A stretch of 6,604 nt of DNA from an uncultured Gemmatimonadota bacterium. Its GTDB lineage: Bacteria; Gemmatimonadota; Gemmatimonadetes; Gemmatimonadales; Gemmatimonadaceae. Position numbers and translations under genes: made by a program. The notes below the pieces were generated by a model. It saw only the letters and a program-made list of their open reading frames with translations, was not told the DNA's origin and searched no databases. Shown here in pieces: positions 1-5,657 of this stretch. The DNA lies in the NCBI GenBank assembly GCA_903894655.1, contig CAITQY010000521.1, positions 1 to 6,604 on the forward strand, in the 5' to 3' direction. Position 1 is the stretch's first letter, and every line of letters begins with the position of its first letter.

Positions 1-2708
1 ACGCCATCTCGAAGATCCGCGTCCATCCCACGAACCCTGATGTCGTGTTTGCGGCCGTGTTTGGCAAGTACAGCGTGCCGAGTGCGGAGCGTGGCGTGTT
101 CAAGAGCACCGACGGCGGCAAGTCGTGGCGCAAGGTGCTCTTCCGCGACGACAAATCGGGCGCGATCGACATCGCCCTCGACCGCAACAACCCGAGCGTG
201 ATGTACGCGGCCATGTGGGAAGCGTACCGCAAGGAATATCAGATGTCGTCGGGCGGTCCGGGCTCTGGCCTGTTCAAGAGTACCGACGGTGGCGAAACGT
301 GGACTGAGATCACGCGCAATAAGGGCCTGCCGTCGGGATTGGTGGGTCGTATTGGCGTGGCACTCACGGCCGCGAATTCGAACCGTGTGTACGCGCTGAT
401 CGAGAACGACAACGGTGGTTTGTTCAAGAGCGACGATGCCGGCGCCACGTGGACGTTGGTGAATAGCGACCGCAACATCCGGCAGCGGGCGTTCTACTAC
501 ACGCACCTCTTCGCCGACCATCAGAACGCGGACGTTGTGTATGCGCAGAACACGTCGCTGTTCCGTTCGGCCGACGCGGGCAAGACGCTGACGAGCATCG
601 GCAACGGCACGCACGGCGACCACCACGATCTGTGGATCGACCCGGCCGATCCCACGCACCTCGTGGGTGCCAACGACGGCGGCGGCGCGGTGACGACGAA
701 CACCGGCGGCAAGTGGACCGAGCAGGACTTCCCGACCGCGCAGTGGTATCACGTCATCACGACGAAGCACATTCCGTATCACATCTGTGGGTCGCAGCAG
801 GACAACAGCACGTTGTGTACGCCCTCGCAGTGGAACGCCGGTCGGCCCTACGGCGCGCAGCAGGCGGCGGGCGGCATGGCCGTGTCGTATCAGGTGGGCG
901 GTGGTGAGCCCGGCTACATCGGGGCCGATCCGCTCGATCCGGACATCTTCTACTCCGGCACGAACAACGGCGGCTACGTCGACAAGTTCAACAAGAAGAC
1001 GGGATTGTCGCGCGAAGTGAATCCGTATCCCTGGTTCTATTCGGGCGAGCCGTCGAAGGACATCAAGGAACGGTGGCAGTGGACGTTCCCCATCCTGTTC
1101 TCGCCGATCAACCCGAAGATGCTGTTCGTGTCGTCGCAGCGGTTGTGGCGTTCGCTGGACGGTGGTCGGACGTGGAAGGTGCTGAGTGGTGACCTCACCC
1201 GGCATGCACCGGAGACGCAGGAGAAGTCCGGTGGCCCGATCACGGGCGACATGAACGGTCCCGAAGTGTACGGCGTGATCTTCTCGGTGGGGCCAAGCAA
1301 GAAGGATGTGAATGTGATCTGGACCGGTTCGGACGACGGTCTGGTGCATGTGACGCGGAACGGCGGCCTGACCTGGACCAACGTGACACCGAAGGACATG
1401 CCGGACTTCGGCCGCGTGTCGCAGATCGATGCGTCGGCCTTTGACGCAGGCACGATGTATATGTCGGTACGTCGCCCGCTCCTGAACGATCGTGCGCCGT
1501 ACATTTTCCGTACGACCGACTTCGGCAAGACGTGGACGAAGATCGTGAACGGGCTTGGCGCGGAAGACTACGTGCATGCGGTGCGTGAGGACCCGGCCCG
1601 CAAGGGGCTGCTGTACGCCGCCACGCAGCACGGCGTGTACATCACGTACGACGACGGTGCGAACTGGCAGAGCCTGAAGCTCAACATGCCGGACACGCCG
1701 ATCTCCGACCTGATCGTGGAAGCCAACGACCTCGTGATTTCGTCGCACGGCCGCGGTTTCTGGGTGCTCGACAACGTGGCGCCACTGCGTCAGGCGACGC
1801 CGGCGGTGTTGGCCGCCGACGCGCATCTCTTTGCGCCGCCCGTCGGCATCCGCTCCAGCGCCGGCGTGCCGATGAGCTGGACGTTCAAGGCGGCACCGAA
1901 GCGCGCGACGTTGACGATTCTCGACTCGACGGGCGCGGTGCTGCGCGAACTCACCGGTGATACCGCGACTGCGGCTGCAGGAGCCGGTGCGGGCCGTCGT
2001 CGTGGCACGTCGTCGTCGTTCCCGTTGGCGGCCGGGTTGTCGCGCTTTACGTTCGACATGCGCGCCACCGGTATCGAAAGCTTCCCGGGCATGATTCTCT
2101 GGGGCGCGGGTACCGCCGGGCCGGCGCTGCCGCCGGGGCGTTACACGGTACGCCTGACCGCCGATGGCAAGACGCTTACGGCGCCGATGACGATCAAGCG
2201 TAGCCCGCTGTTGCCGGAAGTCACCGATGCCGACCTGCGGGCGCAGTATGCGTTCGGCAAGCAGGTGCGCGACAAGACGAACGACGCGCAGAAAGCGGTG
2301 ATCGACATTCGCCGCGTGAAAGAGCAGCTGGCCGATCGACTCAAGCGTAGCCAGGACGCGGCCCTGACCGAGAAGGGTGGAACGCTCAAGACCAACGCCT
2401 CGGCGGTGGAAGAGAGCGTGTATCAGGTGAAGAACCAGAGCGGACAGGACCCGCTCAACTTCCCCATCCGCGTGAACAACCGCCTCGCGAATCTGCTGTC
2501 GATGTCGGAGCGTGGTGATGGCCCGCCGGGTACGTACATGCCGGAGATCCTGAGCATCCTCACCAAGGAGCTTGGCGGCTACACGGCGAAGCTCGACACG
2601 GTGTGGAAGGTCGATCTGGCGGCGGTGAATGCCGAGCTGAAGCGGCTCAACCTGCCGGCCCTCGATCCGAAGTGTGCGGTCGTGGCGGGGTGCACCGCGA
2701 CCCCGTAA
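1..2708 (+). CDS. Asp-box (BNR) beta-propeller protein, sortilin/Vps10-like 'glycosyl hydrolase' family; 5'-truncated by the window
   Basis: Reading frame 3 is open from the window edge (first full codon at base 3, reading AISKIRVHPTNPDVV) to TAA at 2706-2708, giving 901 residues. The GTG at 45 is internal, because homologous-looking sequence continues upstream of it. Counting from the codon at base 3, Asp-box motifs of the type S-x-D-x-G-x-T-W occur near residues 35-42, 93-100, 143-150, 189-196 (last W is L), 384-391, 451-458, 504-511 and 548-555. They mark a multi-bladed, probably double, beta-propeller. Between the boxes lie a His/Asp motif HGDHHDLWIDP (204-214), a QQDN motif flanked by two Cys (262 and 272) and a GGGEPGYIGADP segment, which I recall as hallmarks of this large bacterial family. 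From about residue 600 there is a beta-sandwich-like part with a low-complexity Ala/Gly/Arg/Ser insert (about 654-672), then a charged helical tail (about 735-885) ending with Cys 891 and Cys 897. Family members are usually about 1000-1100 residues and exported, so the missing part probably holds the signal peptide and first blade. The 'glycosyl hydrolase' label is inherited from Asp-box resemblance; I see no identifiable catalytic glycosidase site, and the substrate is unknown. Confidence 0.9.
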   Translation, partial: AISKIRVHPTNPDVVFAAVFGKYSVPSAERGVFKSTDGGKSWRKVLFRDDKSGAIDIALDRNNPSVMYAAMWEAYRKEYQMSSGGPGSGLFKSTDGGETWTEITRNKGLPSGLVGRIGVALTAANSNRVYALIENDNGGLFKSDDAGATWTLVNSDRNIRQRAFYYTHLFADHQNADVVYAQNTSLFRSADAGKTLTSIGNGTHGDHHDLWIDPADPTHLVGANDGGGAVTTNTGGKWTEQDFPTAQWYHVITTKHIPYHICGSQQDNSTLCTPSQWNAGRPYGAQQAAGGMAVSYQVGGGEPGYIGADPLDPDIFYSGTNNGGYVDKFNKKTGLSREVNPYPWFYSGEPSKDIKERWQWTFPILFSPINPKMLFVSSQRLWRSLDGGRTWKVLSGDLTRHAPETQEKSGGPITGDMNGPEVYGVIFSVGPSKKDVNVIWTGSDDGLVHVTRNGGLTWTNVTPKDMPDFGRVSQIDASAFDAGTMYMSVRRPLLNDRAPYIFRTTDFGKTWTKIVNGLGAEDYVHAVREDPARKGLLYAATQHGVYITYDDGANWQSLKLNMPDTPISDLIVEANDLVISSHGRGFWVLDNVAPLRQATPAVLAADAHLFAPPVGIRSSAGVPMSWTFKAAPKRATLTILDSTGAVLRELTGDTATAAAGAGAGRRRGTSSSFPLAAGLSRFTFDMRATGIESFPGMILWGAGTAGPALPPGRYTVRLTADGKTLTAPMTIKRSPLLPEVTDADLRAQYAFGKQVRDKTNDAQKAVIDIRRVKEQLADRLKRSQDAALTEKGGTLKTNASAVEESVYQVKNQSGQDPLNFPIRVNNRLANLLSMSERGDGPPGTYMPEILSILTKELGGYTAKLDTVWKVDLAAVNAELKRLNLPALDPKCAVVAGCTATP
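99..292 (+). repeat. Two near-identical Asp-box coding repeats (99-118 and 273-292)
   Basis: The 20-base units at 99-118 and 273-292 both encode F-K-S-T-D-G-G and differ at only two synonymous positions (c/t at the third base of the Ser and Gly codons). A third, more diverged copy follows at about 423-446 (FKSDDAGA). They mark consecutive propeller blades. This is protein-level repetition inside the gene, not a mobile or regulatory repeat. Confidence 0.7.
612..629 (+). other. His/Asp-rich motif HGDHHD in the Asp-box propeller, possible metal site
   Basis: The codons read H-G-D-H-H-D, followed by LWIDP, at the end of a propeller blade. Three His and two Asp within six residues could bind a divalent metal, but that is an inference from composition. 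I recall the motif recurring in this family, which suggests a structural or active-site role and not chance. Confidence 0.45.
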
Positions 2709-2726
2709 GGCTGCGATGAAAGACGA

Positions 2727-2767
2727 GGGCCCCGTCCTGCGATACGTCGCAGGACGGGGCCCTTTTT
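2727..2767 (+). terminator. Strong intrinsic terminator between convergent genes, probably bidirectional
   Basis: The left arm gggccccgtcctgcga (2727-2742) pairs perfectly with tcgcaggacggggccc (2747-2762) around a TACG loop (2743-2746). This is a 16-bp stem with no mismatch, followed directly by TTTTT (2763-2767). It begins 19 bases after the TAA of the plus-strand propeller gene. Read on the minus strand, the same hairpin lies 35 bases past the stop of the TonB-dependent receptor, but is followed by a poorer T-rich stretch (TCGTCTTTC). It should therefore terminate the plus-strand gene efficiently and the minus-strand operon perhaps less well. Only about 88 bases separate the two stop codons, so this one hairpin likely serves both. 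Confidence 0.9.
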
Positions 2768-2796
2768 CGTTGGATCCGGCGCTGCCGTTCCGACGA

Positions 2797-5655
2797 TTAC
2801 CGCTCGATGCGCATTCCTACCATGCCCCACGGCTTGTAGAACTCGTAGCTCGGATCGTCGCCGCCACCACCGCGGTTGAGACGATCACCGACCGTCGCGC
2901 GGAGCGGCGTGTTGGACAAGTTGATCGCTTCGGCAAAGAGCTTGATGCCGGTGCGGATCTGATAGGAGCCCGACGCATCCCACTGGAGACGGTCGCGGGT
3001 CCGCGTGTCGCCTTCCGGGGTAAGGGCGTTGATCGTGGAGAGGAACTCCCCCGAGTAGTTCGCACCGACGCGGAGCGACACCGGGCCACGGTCGAAGAAG
3101 ATGCCGAGGTTACCGGCGTTTCCGGTCTGGCCGGGGAGCGGTGTGTCGACGCCTTCGCGGCCACGTCCCGGGATTTCCGCGATGGACTTGGTGTACGTGT
3201 AGTTCGCGTTGAGTCCAAGTCCCGACAGCATGCCGGGGAGGAACGTGAGGTTCTGCTGCCAGGCCGCTTCGAAACCGTAGAGCTTCGCCGTCGGGCCGTT
3301 CACCGGCTGAAGCACCTGCGTTGCATCGGGACCGAGCGCTTCATCGGTGCGACGGGCGCGCGCGGTCGGGAAGATGAAGTTCTTGAGGTCCTTGTAGAAC
3401 GCGCCGGCCGAGACGAAACCGACCGAGCGGAAGTAGCGCTCGATCATGACGTCATACGCGAGCGCCGTCGTGGCCTTGAGCGCCGGATTGCCGATCGAGG
3501 CCGTCTGCTGGCCCGCCTGCACATTCACGTACGGCGTCATGTCCTGGAACTGCGGGCGCACGAGCGCGGTCGTGACGGCGGCCTTCACGTTCGTGTACTC
3601 GTCGACGCGATACGTGGCGTTGATCGACGGGAAAAAGTTGACGTAGTTGCTGGTGCCGGTGGTGTCCGCGATGGGGCGGGACAGGGCCGTTCCGGCGGCG
3701 TTGAGCGCCACGATCTTGGCCGTGTTCTCAACGCGGGTCGCTTCGACGCGCACACCGGGGATGATGCGCAGCGCGCCCGCATCGAGCGTGGCCATGAGGT
3801 AGCCCGCGTACACATCTTCGCCCACCGCAAACGTGCCGCCGGCCGAGGTCGTGGCCGAGGTGAAAGCGTTGGTGGTGAACGCGTTCGGATTGGCCTTGAT
3901 GAAATCTGCCATCCGCGTCGGATCGAACGTGCGACCGAACTGGTAGTCGCCACCGAAGATCGTGCGTCCGCTCGTCTCGCTCGTGAGGGAGCTCATGAGC
4001 GTGGCGGCGGTCGCACCGGCTGCGTTCGAGCCGAGGGCACTCGTGAACGTGGTGTTCGCGAGCGTGTTGTCGCGTTCCTTGAGCCGCGCCGACAGGCCAC
4101 CCTTGAGCGTACCGGTGAAGCCGCCGAACGCGACCGGCATGGAGGCATTGAGCTTCGCGCTGATGTCGCTGTCCTTGGTGTCGCGGACTTCACGCACGAG
4201 GCTGTTGAAGCCGAAGCGCGTGGGGTCGTCGAACGATCCCACGGACACGTTGGCACGCGGGCGATTGGCATCGGCGAAATTGTAGCCAAGCGTCATGCCG
4301 CTCTGCCGGAAGGACATCGTGAGCACGTCCGGACGGCTTTCGGAGGCGCGCGACGTGCCGACGGCCCAGTCGAGCGACTTGCCGTCCTTGGCGAAATGCT
4401 CGCCGCCAACCTGCGCGGTGAAGATATCCTGAATGACCTCGCGCAGGCGGATGTCGCGGTCGAACTGCGATCCGGTCGTGATGCCGGAGTCGGGCGTGAC
4501 CTGCGTCCAGCGGGAACCGCCGCCGCCACGGAAGCGGAAGCGGGCGCGGGCGCGGACTTCGTCATCGGAGAAGCGGTTGAACGTGCTGCGCACGAACAGC
4601 TTACTGTTGTTGCCGAGCAAGTAGTCGAGGGTGCCGTTGAGGCCCGCGCGGAGGCGGTTCACCTGCGGGTAGTCGCGCAGTTCGAACAGGTTCGGCGCGT
4701 CGAGCGAGGTGAGCGACGGGGCGACGCCGCAATTGCGCGTCTGCGAGCACCAGTCGCCTTCGATGTTCTGCGAGGCGCGCTCGTTCTTGTAGTACGTGCC
4801 GCCCACCATGGCGCCGAACTTCTGCGAGGCGCCGAAGCGCTTACCGGCGTTGGCGCCGACGTTCACCAGTGCACCGCCGCCGAGCTGATTGGCGCCGCCG
4901 GCGAAGGTCGCGTTCAGCAACGGCTGATTGGCGGTCGCGGTGCGCGTGACGATGTTGACGTTGCCGCCGATGGCGTCAGCGTCCATGTCCGGGGTGAGCG
5001 TCTTGGAGATCTGAATCTGCGCGGCCTGGTCGGAGGGCACGATATCCATCGGCAGCTGGCGGCTGTTCTGCTCGGGCGAGCTGATACGGAGGCCGTTGAG
5101 CGACATCGAGTTGAGATCAGCGTTGGTGCCGCGGATCTGCACGAAGCGTCCTTCGCCCTGGTCGCGGAGCACGGCCACACCCGGAACCCGGGCGAGCGCT
5201 TCGGCCATGTTGGGATCCGGGAGACGACCTACCAGTTCATTGTCGATGACGCTGGAGATCGTGGAGGCGGTGCGCTGCTGGTTGAGGGCGGAGGCCTGTC
5301 CGGCGACCTGTCCTTTCACCTGTACGGCGGCGAGCGAGGTCATCGCGTCGGCCATCTTGACGTCGAGCGTGGCGGTGGCACCAGTCGTCACCGTGACCGT
5401 CTTGGTGACGGCCTGAAAGCCGATATAGCGGAAGGTCAGCGTGCGAGCACCGGCCGGAACGTTGGCCGCGCGATACGTGCCGTTTTGGGTGGCGGCACGA
5501 ATCGCGGTGCCGTCGACGGTGACGAGGACGCCGGAGAGCGGACGACCGTTGGGATCAGTGACGGAGCCCGTCACCACACCCTGGGCGCCGAGCGGGGCAG
5601 CGGCGCACAGCAGGCCCAAGGCCAGACTGCGAAGCGACAAATTCATGGGGATCAT
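2797..5655 (-). CDS. TonB-dependent outer-membrane receptor with N-terminal CarboxypepD-regulatory-like domain; probable phytate/inositol-phosphate-linked importer
   Basis: Complete 952-residue protein, with ATG at 5655-5653 and TAA at 2799-2797. The signal peptide is about residues 4-25 (NLSLRSLALGLLCAAAPLGAQ), with likely cleavage after AQ. A CarboxypepD_reg-like beta-sandwich covers about 27-105 (GVVTGSVTDPNGRPLSGVLV...). A TonB-box-like LAAVQVKG sits at about 108-115. The plug is about 125-240, with LVGRLPDPNMAEALARVPGV, RDQGEGRFVQIRG and DADAIGGNVNIVTR, the signature of the Xanthomonas/Caulobacter-type TBDR family (TIGR01782-like). The rest, about 245-952, is the 22-strand barrel, with the family motif GNPALKATTALAYDVMIERYF followed by SAGAFYKDLKNFIF. 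The length is normal and the frame unbroken. By family knowledge it sits in the outer membrane and is energised by TonB-ExbBD. The ATG overlaps the stop of the upstream phytase-like gene, which points to uptake linked to phosphorylated substrates; the ligand is inferred. Oddities: an alternating-Arg strand (368-376), a Cys pair (303, 309) in a likely loop, and a C-terminus ending MRIER instead of the usual aromatic residue. A second in-frame ATG at 5646-5644 is an alternative start that gives a cleaner signal peptide. Confidence 0.95.
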   Translation of the reverse strand: MIPMNLSLRSLALGLLCAAAPLGAQGVVTGSVTDPNGRPLSGVLVTVDGTAIRAATQNGTYRAANVPAGARTLTFRYIGFQAVTKTVTVTTGATATLDVKMADAMTSLAAVQVKGQVAGQASALNQQRTASTISSVIDNELVGRLPDPNMAEALARVPGVAVLRDQGEGRFVQIRGTNADLNSMSLNGLRISSPEQNSRQLPMDIVPSDQAAQIQISKTLTPDMDADAIGGNVNIVTRTATANQPLLNATFAGGANQLGGGALVNVGANAGKRFGASQKFGAMVGGTYYKNERASQNIEGDWCSQTRNCGVAPSLTSLDAPNLFELRDYPQVNRLRAGLNGTLDYLLGNNSKLFVRSTFNRFSDDEVRARARFRFRGGGGSRWTQVTPDSGITTGSQFDRDIRLREVIQDIFTAQVGGEHFAKDGKSLDWAVGTSRASESRPDVLTMSFRQSGMTLGYNFADANRPRANVSVGSFDDPTRFGFNSLVREVRDTKDSDISAKLNASMPVAFGGFTGTLKGGLSARLKERDNTLANTTFTSALGSNAAGATAATLMSSLTSETSGRTIFGGDYQFGRTFDPTRMADFIKANPNAFTTNAFTSATTSAGGTFAVGEDVYAGYLMATLDAGALRIIPGVRVEATRVENTAKIVALNAAGTALSRPIADTTGTSNYVNFFPSINATYRVDEYTNVKAAVTTALVRPQFQDMTPYVNVQAGQQTASIGNPALKATTALAYDVMIERYFRSVGFVSAGAFYKDLKNFIFPTARARRTDEALGPDATQVLQPVNGPTAKLYGFEAAWQQNLTFLPGMLSGLGLNANYTYTKSIAEIPGRGREGVDTPLPGQTGNAGNLGIFFDRGPVSLRVGANYSGEFLSTINALTPEGDTRTRDRLQWDASGSYQIRTGIKLFAEAINLSNTPLRATVGDRLNRGGGGDDPSYEFYKPWGMVGMRIER
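4510..4554 (-). other. Alternating-arginine beta strand plus Gly4 turn in the receptor barrel
   Basis: Receptor residues 368-382 read RARARFRFRGGGGSR. Arg occupies every second position (368, 370, 372, 374, 376) before a four-glycine turn and Arg 382. In a beta strand this puts five guanidinium groups on one face. If that face points to the barrel lumen or the extracellular vestibule, it would favour a polyanionic ligand such as an inositol phosphate. Part of the pattern may be common to the receptor family. Confidence 0.5.
4729..4749 (-). other. Cysteine pair (C303, C309) in a receptor loop, possible disulfide
   Basis: The receptor segment DWCSQTRNCG has two Cys six residues apart, the only ones I noticed in the mature protein (Cys 17 lies in the signal peptide). 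Close Cys pairs in extracellular loops of TonB-dependent receptors often form disulfides that shape the ligand entrance. Here that is an inference from spacing and position just after an early barrel hairpin. Confidence 0.5.
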
Positions 5656-5657
5656 CA
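5653..5657 (-). promoter_or_regulatory. TGATG stop/start overlap joining the phytase-like gene to the receptor gene
   Basis: On the minus strand the phytase-like gene ends CCC-AAC-TGA (TGA at 5657-5655), and the A of that stop is the first base of the receptor's ATG (5655-5653). The 20 bases before the ATG contain no convincing Shine-Dalgarno sequence; the nearest purine run, GGAAG, is about 20 bases away. Start of the receptor is therefore probably coupled to termination of the upstream gene by ribosome re-initiation. The ATG three codons later (5646-5644) could also be used by the same ribosomes. Confidence 0.7.

Noticed and set aside
45..47. GTG at 45 as the true start of the propeller protein
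   Set aside because: The frame is open to the window edge, and the upstream codons (IRVHPTNPDVV) read as a normal blade strand of the same family; the protein simply began before the window.
2768..2796. A second small hairpin (ccggcgctgccg region) downstream of the receptor stop
   Set aside because: The stem is only a few bases long and has no T run; the 2727-2767 hairpin explains termination much better.
3585..4565. Several shorter minus-strand frames inside the receptor rich in Arg, Ser and Pro
   Set aside because: They lie in alternative frames of the receptor, have the composition typical of out-of-frame high-GC DNA, and show no domain, start signal or independent context.
5600..5611. 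Lipoprotein signal at Cys 17 of the receptor (LGLLCAAA)
   Set aside because: The residue before Cys is Leu, not the small residue expected in a lipobox, and a conventional cleavage site (LGAQ/G) follows; receptors of this family are barrels, not lipoproteins.
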